DNA of 64,000 nucleotides from the NCBI GenBank assembly GCA_942491535.1, contig CALOBV010000020.1, positions 186,001 through 250,000 on the forward strand, written 5' to 3'. The stretch comes from JAUVKT01 sp942491535 (GTDB taxonomy: Bacteria; Bacteroidota; Bacteroidia; Bacteroidales; VadinHA17). Shown here piece after piece: positions 43,925-53,550 of this stretch; position 1 is the first letter of the stretch; the number at the start of each line of letters is the position of its first letter. Both the position numbers and the translations under genes were made by a program. The notes beneath the pieces are model-generated. The model made no database searches, was not told the origin of the DNA, and worked only from the letters and a program-made list of their open reading frames with translations.

Positions 43925-44505
43925 GACAAATAAAGGTATTTATTCTGGATGACGATAAAGATGCTGTCTCGAGAATAGAAATTCTTCTTGCTAAGAACGA
44001 TAAAATCAGAATATGTGGAAGTGAAACCGATCCGGAGCAAGCAATTCATCTGATAAGAAGCCTCAGACCGGAACTGATGCTCCTGGATATTGAAATGCCG
44101 GGGATGGGTGGATTTGACCTTCTTAATGCAGTAAAAGAAGAAAAATACTCTCCGTCGGTAATTTTTATTACCGCTTACGACAAGTATGCAATAAAAGCCA
44201 TAAAGGCGTCGGCCCTGGATTACCTTCTTAAGCCAGTTGATGCTAAGGAACTGAATCTCGCTATTCAGAAGTATATTGATAAACTGGAAAGACCAAACTA
44301 CAGGACGAATAATTTGCTTGCTAAACTGACATCAAGAGAGCAGGATGTATTCAGGTATCTGCAGGCCGGGCAAACAAGTAAGCAGATCGCAGTTTCGCTT
44401 AATATCTCAAAAAACACCGTTGATACCCACAGGAGAAATATTTTGAAAAAACTGAATATCGATTCAACCACCCAGATTCATTTGAACTATCACTCAGAAA
44501 AATAA
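43921..44505 (+). CDS. Response regulator: LytTR-type receiver with LuxR/NarL HTH
   Basis: The 194-residue protein has a receiver with phosphoacceptor Asp56 (ELMLLDIEMPGMGG), the switch FITAYDKYAIKAIKASALDYLLKPV and Lys104. It resembles receivers normally joined to LytTR domains. The output domain (about 135-194) is instead a LuxR-type helix-turn-helix (LTSREQDVFRYLQAGQTSKQIAVSLNISKNTVDTHRRN; each part conserved). It overlaps the kinase stop by ATGA and ends at a strong terminator, so it forms a two-gene system. Confidence 0.92.
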   Translation: MRQIKVFILDDDKDAVSRIEILLAKNDKIRICGSETDPEQAIHLIRSLRPELMLLDIEMPGMGGFDLLNAVKEEKYSPSVIFITAYDKYAIKAIKASALDYLLKPVDAKELNLAIQKYIDKLERPNYRTNNLLAKLTSREQDVFRYLQAGQTSKQIAVSLNISKNTVDTHRRNILKKLNIDSTTQIHLNYHSEK

Positions 44506-44506
44506 T

Positions 44507-44537
44507 AACAGCCACTACCTGGGAGGTAATGGCTGTT
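44507..44537 (+). terminator. Terminator after the two-component pair
   Basis: AACAGCCACTACCT (44507-44520) pairs with AGGTAATGGCTGTT (44524-44537) with one mismatch and a GGG loop, followed by CTATTT. It starts immediately after the regulator's stop codon. Confidence 0.75.
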
Positions 44538-44688
44538 CTATTTGCCGGTTGGGGTAAGAAAATCCGATCGTGTCAGATCAGACTAGCACCCTTTTGCCAA
44601 GAGGTATTTAGCGGTTAGAACTAATTACCTAAGCAGAGGCAATATAAAACAGAAATTTGTTTGCTGAAATACTCACATGTGAGTATAA

Positions 44689-45276
44689 TTATTCTTTGTC
44701 TTTTACACACCTGACATAAAATGCGTTACCAATGTCTGAAACCTCATTGTTGCAGATAATTCCACCTTCTTTTGAGTGCTGAATTGCTATTGAGACAGCC
44801 ATTTGCTTGCTTTCAGATGTATCGCTGGTCCAGTATGTATTACCATCGAAGATGCAAAACTTATTAAACATACGTGCATGCCCGTCAAACAACAGGTTTA
44901 GCTTGCTTAAGCCTGGAGAATCGGGTTTCTCGCCGGAGTAAAAGGATAATAAGTCTTTCCATTCTTTCACCGTTGGAAGGCGCCATCCCTCCGGGCAGCT
45001 ACTCTTAGCCGCCTCCCAGCTGTATAGCACACATTTACATGCTCCGGAGGCAGATTTACAATCAGTGTAGCTTTCTTCTGTGCAATTCCAGACCCATGCC
45101 CCGGAATTATATATATCATCGTCCAGGTATTTTAGTTCGTCCGACATCCAGATCTTCTCCCCGTACTCGATGTAGGTGTATTCTTTTTTATCTCTCTGGT
45201 CAACAAATACTTTTTCAGACGAGTTATTACATGAGACTACAAATAGAAGCAGCACTATAAAACTTAAAGCTTTCAT
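44689..45276 (-). CDS. FISUMP-domain lipoprotein
   Basis: The 195-residue protein has a lipoprotein signal with lipobox LFVVSC (Cys about residue 16). The core is of the Fibrobacter-succinogenes-major-paralogous type: FVDQRDKKEYTYIEYGEKIWMSDEL, SSCPEGWRLPTVKEWKDLL, NTYWTSDTSE and a C-terminal FYVRCVKD. It contains several cysteines (CTEESYTDC, CKC). These proteins are surface or periplasmic and abundant in Bacteroidota and Fibrobacter; function is unknown. A related but non-lipidated protein is encoded at 55.4 kb. Confidence 0.82.
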   Translation of the reverse strand: MKALSFIVLLLFVVSCNNSSEKVFVDQRDKKEYTYIEYGEKIWMSDELKYLDDDIYNSGAWVWNCTEESYTDCKSASGACKCVLYSWEAAKSSCPEGWRLPTVKEWKDLLSFYSGEKPDSPGLSKLNLLFDGHARMFNKFCIFDGNTYWTSDTSESKQMAVSIAIQHSKEGGIICNNEVSDIGNAFYVRCVKDKE

Positions 45277-45435
45277 TGTTATAATACAGGCATTAATAGA
45301 GGTCTATAAATTTAATTCCTTTTTACATCATATTTTATACTCAATAATGAGTATAATCTTCAGAATGAATAAAATGCAATCAGCCATTCAATATTATTCT
45401 TTATTCATCCTGAAGTAAAAACTATAAGTATTTGT

Positions 45436-45443
45436 TACTTTTG
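45436..45443 (+). promoter_or_regulatory. -7 box for the PPDK regulator gene
   Basis: TACTTTTG matches TAnnTTTG, 27 bases before ATG 45471. It overlaps the earlier in-frame TTG at 45432 and so argues against that start. Confidence 0.5.
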
Positions 45444-45470
45444 AAAAAAATAATATCATATAACTCATTT

Positions 45471-46349
45471 ATGGCCGCTAAGGAGAAAGACATAAAAAGC
45501 GATTGCGGGGACAATATCCCCCCAATATTCGTAGTTTCGGGCGGTAAGGGAATGGCCGGGAATACTGTTGTAAGTTCTGTTTTAATACAGTTTCCGGATA
45601 ATCATATTCCCCTGATTGTAATGCCCAATGTAGACTCAATGGAGAAGGTAAATGATATTATTACCAGAGCAAAAGAATCATGCGGTGTAATAGTACATAC
45701 CATGGTAGATCCATTAATGAGAGAAATAATACTTGCAGTTTGCGACGCAGAAGGGGTAAAACACTTCGACCTGGTAGGTGGCCTCTCTGACTATATTTCA
45801 GACCTCCTGCAGATGGAGCCTATCAGTAAACCCGGCCTTTACAGGCTAAGGAATATACAATATTTTTCCAGGGTTGAGGCGATAGAATTTACAATGAAGC
45901 ACGACGACGGAATGAATACAGAGAAGCTTGCTAAGGCTGATATTGTTCTTACAGGGGTTTCAAGAACCGGGAAAACACCCTTAAGTATCTATATGGGTAT
46001 GTTTGGCTGGAAGGTAGCTAATGTCCCGCTGGTACAGGGCATTGAACCACCACCTGAATTATTTAAGGTAGATCCGGGTCGTGTATTCGGTCTTATAACA
46101 TCTCCACATTATTTAATTTCACAGAGAAATAATCGTGTTAAACAGCTTGGTCTCAATCCAGAGGACGATTACATTACCCCCCGTAAGGTAAGGGAGGAGC
46201 TCGATTATGCCGCCCGCATCTTCAGGAAGGGCGGGTTCAGGGTATTTAATATCACCAATAAGCCCATTGAATCTACTGCCAACGAGATTCTTACTATTTT
46301 AACCGAGACCTACGGCCGTGATGAATGGCGTAAGCTCGGCGAACAATAA
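45471..46349 (+). CDS. Pyruvate, phosphate dikinase regulatory protein (DUF299)
   Basis: The 292-residue protein is a bifunctional serine/threonine kinase and P(i)-dependent phosphorylase that inactivates and reactivates pyruvate phosphate dikinase (or PEP synthase). Signatures are FVVSGGKGMAGNTVVSSVL at the N-terminus and the P-loop LTGVSRTGKTPLSIYMG. Further signatures are VANVPLVQGIEPPPELF and GLITSPHYLISQRNNR. ADP is the usual phosphate donor. The target gene is not in this window. The start at ATG 45471 is supported by a -7 box 28 bases before it. It converges with the VPS10-like gene; after correction of a frameshift there the two do not overlap. Confidence 0.9.
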   Translation: MAAKEKDIKSDCGDNIPPIFVVSGGKGMAGNTVVSSVLIQFPDNHIPLIVMPNVDSMEKVNDIITRAKESCGVIVHTMVDPLMREIILAVCDAEGVKHFDLVGGLSDYISDLLQMEPISKPGLYRLRNIQYFSRVEAIEFTMKHDDGMNTEKLAKADIVLTGVSRTGKTPLSIYMGMFGWKVANVPLVQGIEPPPELFKVDPGRVFGLITSPHYLISQRNNRVKQLGLNPEDDYITPRKVREELDYAARIFRKGGFRVFNITNKPIESTANEILTILTETYGRDEWRKLGEQ

Positions 46350-46352
46350 GAT

Positions 46353-49300
46353 TTATTTTTTCCAATCCGGAAGCCTTCCCGGTGTTAGGGGGTGCTCCCA
46401 GGTCTGTTAATTTTTTATCCATCCTGGCAAATTCCCCCTGAAGTTTCTTCACCTTTTCAAGGACAGGCGCAAATTCTTCTGCTGCTATTTCGTAATTCTG
46501 CTTCGAGGTACCGGTAATATTTGTGGTCGACCTCATATTATCAAATGCTGCATTTCTGGCTCTCGAACGTAAAGAATAGTCGCCATCCAGGTCGAGAGAT
46601 CGTGTCGTACGATCGCCATTAAGAATTTCTTCAATATCTTCTATCTGATTCTCCAGTTCATCAATTTCTACCAGAAGCTTACTTGCTACCGAAGTATTAA
46701 ACGCCTTGCTTGCAGCCCGGTAGGCAGGTATCTTCTCGCTCATACCTGAGAGAGCACTTCCAACAGCCCTGAGCGCATTGTCAAGAGCAAGAGTCTTCAT
46801 CTTAAATTCTGCCATCTCTTTCCTGTCGGCAGCCGGAATAGTCCTGTTATCAAGTTCCCTTACCTTAAAAGATACCGGTCCTGCAAGTTTTGTAACAGTT
46901 CCATTTAAATTTTTAAACATACTTACCCCATATTCTCCGGGTAACACAAATACATTTGAAGATGGTAAGCCCCTTGTTTGACTTGCATCTCTATCCGTTA
47001 CTGAAAGTTCGGCAGGATAGGTCATATCCCAGCTTATTTCGTTTAATCCCTTGCGAAGGGGTGATCTTAGTTCCCTTATCTGCAGACCCTCAGCATCTGT
47101 TATCATAAAGATCAGGTATGCAGGTTCTTCTTCCTGCTCGGCCTTAAATTCTTCAGGAGCTTGGATAGGGTATGGGATTTCCTTTTTTAAAGGCCTCTTT
47201 TTCCCTTTTGGCTCTTTCAGACTTCAGGGTACTTACTTCGTCTTTAATCCAGTATGTAAATATAGCATCCATCTCAGGGTTTGGAACACTGAAATAGTCC
47301 TGTCCCTGGAATCCCTTTTCCTTTGTTCCCAGTCCGCCAAGGGGTCTCCATGTTTTATACATCAAAGCATCTTTTACACCGAAGAGATAGCCCTCCTTAT
47401 TTATTGTCTCTTCTGAAAGCTCACGAAGAGGGGCGTAATTATCAAGTACATAGAATCCCCGTCCGAAAGTTGCCAGCACAAGGTCATTCTCCCTTTCCTG
47501 AATAGCCATGTCTCTAACGTTAATTGTCGGCAGACCGGCATTAAGTCGTTTCCAGTTTGTCCCTCCGTTTAGCGTAACAAATACGCCATATTCTGTACCG
47601 GCAAATAGAATTTCCTTTTTTACATGATCCTGGCAAAGAGCATATACGGCTCCCTCAGGCAGGTCGCCCGATATGCTTGTCCATGTAGCTCCCTTATCAG
47701 AGCTTTTATAAACATAGGGTGTAAAATCACCTGATTTATGATTATTAAATGCGGCATAAACAACATTTACGTCATGCTTGTCGGCTACCAGGTCATAAAC
47801 ATAGGTGTATTCCGGTACTCCGGGGAACCTGTTTACTTTTCTCCAGCTCTTGCCATCATCTTCAGTAGTACTGATCTGTCCGTCGTCCGATCCGGCATAA
47901 AGCAATCCGGCCTGGAGGCGCGACTCATCAATAGATACTACTGCTCCATACCTTGAGGTAGATCCGTTCTTGGCCACTGCATCCATTGGCCATACCTTAC
48001 CCATTATTGGCCAGAGGTTACGGTCAATATTGCGATCAAGATCATCGCTGATAACTGCCCAGGAGTCTCCCCTGTTTGTACTTTTAAAAAGCTTATTGCC
48101 GGCAAAATAGATGGTTTTATTATTATGCGGACTAACCATAACCGGTGAGTCCCAGTTAAAGTTGTATTCCTTTTCACCCTTACGGGGCTTGGGTACAATA
48201 TTTACCAGCTCACCCGAGCGCTTGTCAAATCTCTGTAGGTTACCATTCTGGCTCTGTGCATATATTATATTCGGATCTGTGGGGTCAACGACAGATTCAA
48301 AGCCATCGCCGGTAACGGTAACTATCCAGTCGGACGATACTATTCCATGGTCGCTAAGGGTTCGGGAAGGGCCAACAAGGCTATAATTATCCTGGGTCCC
48401 ACCCATCACATTGTAAAACGGGAAGTCGTTATCTACACTTACCTTATAAAACTGTGTAACGGGCAGGTTGGTAAACATACGCCAGTTTTCGTTATCAAAC
48501 GATTCATATACACCACCGTCGGTACCTTCTATTACGTGATTATTATCATTTGGATCGATCCAAAGGCAGTGGTTGTCGTAGTGCTTGCTTTTCTCTCCCC
48601 TGTCTCTGAATGTCTTACCACCATCATCTGTTACCAGGGTGAATACATTCATTATATAAACCCTGTCTTCGTTTACCGGGTCTGCCACAAGTTCCTGGTA
48701 GTAGTTGCCGCTCGAAACGGCATCGCTCATTTTTTCCCATGATGCACCCCTGTTCATGCTCCTGTAGAATCCGCTCTGTCCTCTCTGGGCTTCTACCACG
48801 GCATATATTTTTTCGGGATTTACAGGAGAAATAGCCATTCCTATTCTGCCCTTATCGCCCGAAGGAAGACCTTTGTTGATTTTGTTCCATGTCTTCCCGG
48901 CATCGGTCGATTTATAAATACCTGATTCAGGTCCGCCCCCAAGGTAGGTCCACTGCCTCCTCCTTCTCTGGTGTGCCGTAGCATAGAGCACATCGGGATT
49001 ACGCGGATCCATATGAATTTCGTTAAAACCTGTATGTTCGCTTACCTCGAGAATAAGCTCCCACGTCTTGCCTCCGTCTGTTGTTTTATAAATACCGCGG
49101 TCACCTCCTGCGCTCCACAGCGGACCGTAGGCTGCAACATAAACGATATCAGAATTTCGGGGGTCTATGGTAACCATCCCAATATGTTCAGAATTTTCGA
49201 GTCCTGCCTTATCCCAGCTGTCACCTCCATCGATTGATTTATACAAGCCGTCGCCATAGGATACCGATCTCTGGTTATTGTTTTCGCCTGTTCCCACCCA

Positions 49301-49660
49301 TATCACATTATGGTTATTTGGGTCTATTGCCAGGCATCCTATTGAATAGGACCCCTGCTTATCGAAAATAGGCTTAAAGGTTATACCTCCATTTTCAGTC
49401 TTCCAAACACCACCTGCTGCAGCGGCAACATAGAATTCCTTATGATTATCAGGATTAACAGCCAGGTCGGAGATACGTCCCGATGTAAGGGCCGGTCCGA
49501 TGCTTCTGAACTTAAAGCTATTGAGAGAAACACTGGCCAGCGGGTCTGCTGACGCAGATTTAACAGAATTATTTTTGGTCTTTCTCTGAGCATTTGTAAG
49601 TGGCATTGCTATCAGGGCAAGCAGCACTATAAGAAATAATCTTGAGGCAAAGCTTTTCAT
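46353..49660 (-). CDS. Secreted VPS10/sortilin-like BNR-repeat protein, frameshifted twice
   Basis: From ATG 49660 the protein has a signal peptide and then a large set of BNR/Asp-box repeats (SIDGGDSWDKAG, TTDGGKTWELI, STDAGKTWNKI, STNRGDSWAVI, SSDKGATWTSI) of a sortilin/VPS10 or sialidase-like beta-propeller. The first frame stops at 47153. Homologous sequence continues one frame over as IQAPEEFKAEQEEEPAYLIF then MITDAEGLQIREL. Near the end an extra base in the G5 run at 46388-46392 (C on the coding strand) hides the natural C-terminus GRLPDWKK, which stops at 46353. The uncorrected frame runs to 46294 and falsely overlaps the PPDK regulator. Full length is about 1100 residues, normal for the family. 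Function is unknown. Confidence 0.82.
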
Positions 49661-50190
49661 ACTAAAATGGTTTTTTGTTTAAAAAGCTAAGATAGGTAAA
49701 GAAACTCAAGTTCCCCCTTTTAAGGGGGTCAGGGGGATGTTAAAAGGGTTAAAAAAGTTTAAAATGGGCTTGAAGGGTTTGAATGAGTTTAGACTGAGTT
49801 TAAAATGGGTTTGTTATCCGGGTCAGGTGCTGAGCTTATATTGATAAAATACTTTTATTGGTAGATATACTCTTCAGCACTATTGATTTCTTTTTTTTCC
49901 CGGAAGAGCATGACCTAACTTCGATTATACATTAAAGAAGATAGGAGGTGTTAAATAAAGTTTTTTTATAGTTTAAGTTTAGGTTACTTAGGTTAATTAT
50001 AAGGGTGTCAGTATTATTCTGGCGCTCTTTTTTTATTATAACTGTCAGCTGCACCTGCCCTCTCTCTGTCTGTCGCATTGTCGGGGTTTTGGGGTGAAGG
50101 CGGAAGCTCTTATCCCCTGGAAGGCCAGGACGAATTATGATCCTGGGTCAATGGGTGCCACCTATCTGAACATTATGATGGGAGGCATTA
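49661..50190. other. Spacer without a recognisable gene
   Basis: This 530-base stretch contains a perfect palindrome CCCCCTTTTAAGGGGG (49713-49728) followed by TCAGGGGGATG. Repeated words GTTTAAAATGGG and GAGTTTAGACTGAGTTT lie around 49760-49810, and an A/T-rich segment at about 49840-50000. I find no RNA gene or promising ORF. The G/C-rich words are of the kind seen in other spacers of this window. Confidence 0.5.
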
Positions 50191-50213
50191 TTATTTAGAA
50201 CTGTTCTAAATAA
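50191..50213. promoter_or_regulatory. Perfect 23-bp palindrome, candidate BlaI-type operator
   Basis: TTATTTAGAAC (50191-50201), a central T, and GTTCTAAATAA (50203-50213) form a perfect 11-1-11 palindrome, 67 bases upstream of the BlaI-like start. It differs from the known BlaI/MecI core TACAnnTGTA. Confidence 0.7.
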
Positions 50214-50271
50214 CTCGTAAAAAAGTTATTAAACGTGTACGAGCGTTATAAAACTCGCTTAAAAGTTATAC
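50213..50271. promoter_or_regulatory. Pair of direct repeats 40 bp apart upstream of BlaI
   Basis: ACTCGTAAAAAAGTTATTA (50213-50231) and ACTCGCTTAAAAGTTATAC (50253-50271) are similar 19-bp blocks with starts 40 bp apart, close to four helical turns. They immediately follow the palindrome and end 10 bases before the start codon. Confidence 0.5.
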
Positions 50272-50280
50272 ATTAGCTTT

Positions 50281-50652
50281 ATGAATAGACTAGCAAAGAG
50301 AGAAGAAGAAGTAATGCAGGTGATCTGGGATCTTGAAAAAGCCCTGGTAAATGATATTATCCCTAAACTTCCTGTGAAGGATCTACCATATACAACAATA
50401 TCTTCAATTGTAAGGAGGCTGGAGAGAAAAGGATTTGTTGGCTATAAGTCATATGGTAAAACACATGAGTACTTTCCACTTATAACAAAGGCGGAGTATA
50501 AAAAGTCTCAGATGACAACTTTTGTTAAATCCTACTTTGACTCATCCTACAAGAATTTAGTATCATATTTTGCAGAAAATGATGATATCGGCCTTGAGGA
50601 TCTTAAGGAGATTATCAAAATAAGAGAATCTGGTAAAACAGGGAAATCATGA
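50281..50652 (+). CDS. BlaI/MecI/CopY-family transcriptional repressor
   Basis: The 123-residue protein has the family winged helix LAKREEEVMQVIWDLEKALVND with LPYTTISSIVRRLERKGFVGYKSYGKTHEYFPLI, then a helical dimerisation tail. Repressors of this family hold down an operon with an M56 sensor protease, which relieves repression when activated. Exactly such a gene follows, overlapping by ATGA. Palindromic DNA lies upstream. No beta-lactamase is present, so the regulon is probably something else. Confidence 0.93.
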   Translation: MNRLAKREEEVMQVIWDLEKALVNDIIPKLPVKDLPYTTISSIVRRLERKGFVGYKSYGKTHEYFPLITKAEYKKSQMTTFVKSYFDSSYKNLVSYFAENDDIGLEDLKEIIKIRESGKTGKS

Positions 50653-52422
50653 CTGAACTCTTACTATTATACCTGATAAAAGTTCTTATTGGCACTGGAA
50701 TAATGTACTTATGTTACTATTTCTTCTTTAAGAATGACACCTTTTATAATAGGAATAGACTTATTCTTATCCTTTCAATATTATTACCAATAGTAATCCC
50801 TGCTATCAACTTCAGCAGGCTATTTACTGTACCAACTGAAGGGCCTACCTATGTTGTTCAGGCAGAATCACTTGTTGCAACCTCATATTATATTGAGAAT
50901 GCGATCTCAGATACCATCCAAAGAATCAGGATCGTTGATATTGTATTCTATATCTACCTGGTGGGTCTGATAGTTTCAATTATTAAAATAGGCAGAGGTG
51001 CATTCAAGATTCAAAGCTTACTTAAGAAATGTGACCCGGTGAATGGAGATACGTCTCTATTTACGATAGACGATAAATCCATCCCCCCCTTCTCATATTT
51101 TACGAAGATTATTATACCCAAAGGACTCCTGGATAATATGAGAATTCAGATATTATAATTCACGAGAAGGCCCATGTCAGACAACGACCTATATTGATTT
51201 ATTTCTGTCTGAATTTTTTGTAGCATTCTTCTGGTTTAATCCCTTTGCCTGGCTAATTAGAAAATCTATTAAAGAGAATCACGAATATCTTGCTGATAAT
51301 GAGGCCTCAAGCGAGTATTCCGACAATAATAGTTACCAGCTATCCCTTCTTAATATTGGTGAGATAGGTCAGGATCTACCTCTTGTTCATAATTTCAATA
51401 AACGAATAATTACTAAAAGATTATTTATGATGAATAGAACTAAAACCAAACCCACTGCCAGAACCAAGAATATATTTGTTATACCAACGATTCTAATCCT
51501 ACTATTCACAATTACGGCTAGTAGCTATACTATTGTATCGAAAAAGAAGGAAAAGTCTCCATTCTCAGAAGTATCTCAGGCTGGTATTATGGAATATATT
51601 CAAAGAAATATTAGCTACCCGCAATATGCAGCTTTAGCCAATGTTCAGGGAGAAATATATGTTGAGCTTATTATATCAAAGGGAGAGATCAGGAGTCTTG
51701 AGATATTTACTGATCCGGATGATGTAAGCTCGCCAATTATTGATGATGTAGTAATAAATGCCCTGGTCCCAGATAAAGAATCCCTGATAACAGAGAAGAG
51801 CATCGAAGAATATCATATGGAGCTGGAAAAGGAAGGGAAAAGAATGGGGGAACAACTTATTGGTCTTGATGTAGCAGAATGGAATAGAAGAAAGATTGAA
51901 TTTGCTATTAAGCTTGATTTTAGATTAACACAAAATATTGCTTCAATTATAAACGTCAGGCATGCGATTGGATCAAACAATCTTAGACGATATGATATCG
52001 AAGCAATCAAAGAAGGAAAGAAGCCAGTATATTTTTTAGATGGAAAGATTGTTACCCTCAATGAATATAAGAAAACCTATTTCGATGGGAATATAGGCTT
52101 TAGGTCAAGTTCACAATATGCCAGTCCTATGTTTGGAGAAAAGTCTAAGGATGGATTCTCAATGGGTATTACTAAGGACGCATTGGACTCTAGACCTCTT
52201 AAGGAATATATAGAGGAGTATGATAACAATAATTACAACTACCTCTTTGTAACAAATGGAGGTATTGTTACAAGGGAAGAGTTAAATGACTATGACCTGG
52301 AAAGCAGATTCAGCAGAGTTCTTATTATTGTAAAAGGAAAAGATGCTATTGATATCTTTGGAGATATAGCAAAGAATGGTGTCGTATTTATTCAAGCAGG
52401 ACGTCTTCCTGCCAAAAAATAA
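50649..52422 (+). pseudogene. M56 (BlaR1-like) membrane peptidase with TonB-like C-terminus, two frameshifts
   Basis: The first frame (50649-51158) encodes three membrane helices of an M56 protein. Restoring one base near 51136 and another near 51189 joins it to the rest. The rebuilt region contains the zincin motif HEKAHVRQR, then IDLFLSEFFVAFFWFNPFAW and NHEYLADNEAS (third ligand). The downstream frame, open from before 51181 to 52422, contains a membrane helix (IPTILILLFTITASSYTIVS). It also holds a TonB C-terminal-like domain (IMEYIQRNISYPQYA, VQGEIYVELIISKGEI) and a tail with PVYFLDGKIVTLNEY. Such M56-TonB fusions are common in Bacteroidota and are thought to activate BlaI-type regulators. 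As written the gene is broken; error or real decay cannot be separated here. Confidence 0.82.
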
Positions 52423-52470
52423 TATAACCTTATTTTACACTGACTCTAACTTACATATAATCTAATCATC

Positions 52471-52902
52471 ATGAAAATTACATTTACCATATTACTGAGC
52501 CTACTGATTCTGGTCCCGGGTTGTTCTGTCAAAAATGTTCAGGAAAATTCAACAGAAGTATCTCCCGATACCAGTCATCAAGAAATCTTTGTTGTTGTCG
52601 AAGATATGCCCACCTTTAAAGGAGGTGATGTTATTGCTTTCAAGGAATGGGTCCAGGAACGTGTAGTATACCCTGAATCTCTCTTAAAAGAAAAAATAGA
52701 AGGAAAAGTGTTTACAATGTTTGTTGTTGAAACTGATGGATCAGTTACAAATGTTCAGATAATGCGGGGTTTACATCCCGAACTGGACAAAGAAACAATT
52801 AGAGTGGTTGAAAGCTCTCCCTTATGGAAACCCGGTTTGCAAAGAGGAGTACCGGTAAGAGTCAGATTCTCAATAACAACAGAATTTTTGCTTTTGGACT
52901 AA
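52471..52902 (+). CDS. TonB C-terminal-domain lipoprotein
   Basis: The 143-residue protein has a lipoprotein signal with lipobox LVPGC (Cys18) and a TonB-type C-terminal domain: MPTFKGGDVIAFKEWVQERV, YPESLLKEKIEGKVFTMFVV and HPELDKETIRVVESSPLWKPG. It lacks the usual Pro-rich spanning region and membrane anchor of energy-transducing TonB, so it is probably a periplasmic adaptor or binding domain. It lies 48 bases after the M56-TonB gene and likely shares its transcript, ending at the hairpin at 52948. Confidence 0.88.
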   Translation: MKITFTILLSLLILVPGCSVKNVQENSTEVSPDTSHQEIFVVVEDMPTFKGGDVIAFKEWVQERVVYPESLLKEKIEGKVFTMFVVETDGSVTNVQIMRGLHPELDKETIRVVESSPLWKPGLQRGVPVRVRFSITTEFLLLD

Positions 52903-52947
52903 ATAGCTTCAGTTTGTAATATTAATACTCAGCCATGTGCTAAAAAT

Positions 52948-52978
52948 GCCACCTGTCTAAGAGTAGATGGGTGGCTTT
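52948..52978 (+). terminator. Terminator of the BlaI/M56/TonB operon
   Basis: GCCACCTGTCT (52948-52958) pairs with AGATGGGTGGC (52965-52975) with two imperfect positions and a 6-base loop, followed by TTTAA. Confidence 0.55.
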
Positions 52979-53011
52979 AACAGAGCATAAAAAAGAATAT
53001 GTCCTGAAAAA

Positions 53012-53212
53012 TTAAAATCCTTTAATCAGTATATATAAACCTATTATGATCATTAAGTATGAAACAAAATATTTCTTTATATGAACTCCAAAACCCCTTT
53101 TGTCACTTTCATCTTTTTCAATAAATAATCTTCTGGCGCTTATAACTCCTATTATTAGCATCCCCGATCCCATGATTATCCTTAATACAATGATTCCAAT
53201 CTCACCTAACAT
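53012..53212 (-). CDS. Small two-helix membrane protein (hypothetical)
   Basis: The 66-residue frame from ATG 53212 encodes two hydrophobic helices (IIVLRIIMGSGMLIIGVIS and YFVSYLMIIIGLYILI) separated by a charged loop (ARRLFIEKDESDKRG). It does not match a family I know. Composition is typical of short membrane proteins. The coding status is moderately supported. Confidence 0.45.
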   Translation of the reverse strand: MLGEIGIIVLRIIMGSGMLIIGVISARRLFIEKDESDKRGFGVHIKKYFVSYLMIIIGLYILIKGF

Positions 53213-53239
53213 GAAGTATAATATTTTGAAGTTGAACAA

Positions 53240-53435
53240 CTAATATAATAACTAATATCAATAATGCTATTGATGGAGGATGTATATCTGTGTGGGTTGA
53301 AAAAGTATTGTTTGCGAACCCAATAAACTCCGTACACAGAAGCACCTTATAAACTTTATCAACCCTTTCAACTTTATCAACCTTATTACCATATCAACCC
53401 AACCTACTGGTTTCCCTGCCGGAGTAGTTGCAGGA
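53240..53435. other. Spacer without a recognisable gene
   Basis: The sequence contains repeated words CAACTTTATCAACC and CTTTATCAACCCTTTC (about 53345-53390) and a CCCTGCCGGAGTAGTTGCAGG segment. The same CAACTTTATCAACC word occurs at 59264. It leads into the duplicated upstream block. Confidence 0.4.
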
Positions 53436-53550
53436 AGGAGTTTAGAGTGAGTTTGAGAGCTTATGGAAGAGTAAGCCAAATTACGGGGTTGGGATTAATT
53501 GATTAATAGAATTGTTTTCATAACTTGCATATAACCAACATTAAACCTAC
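53436..53550 (+). repeat. 115-bp upstream block, copy 1
   Basis: These 115 bases directly precede the first TPR paralog and differ from the copy at 59313-59427 at only three positions, with no gap. They include ATTAATTGATTAAT (53494-53507) and a -7-like TAACTTGC (53521-53528). Both position and conservation suggest a shared promoter/regulatory element. Confidence 0.8.

Noticed and set aside
48347..48742. A 131-codon plus-strand frame within the VPS10-like gene
   Set aside because: It is antisense to conserved BNR repeats and has no start context or domain.
50281..52902. Beta-lactam resistance operon
   Set aside because: BlaI and M56 homologs are present but no beta-lactamase or PBP2a. M56-TonB fusions in Bacteroidota are usually not linked to resistance.
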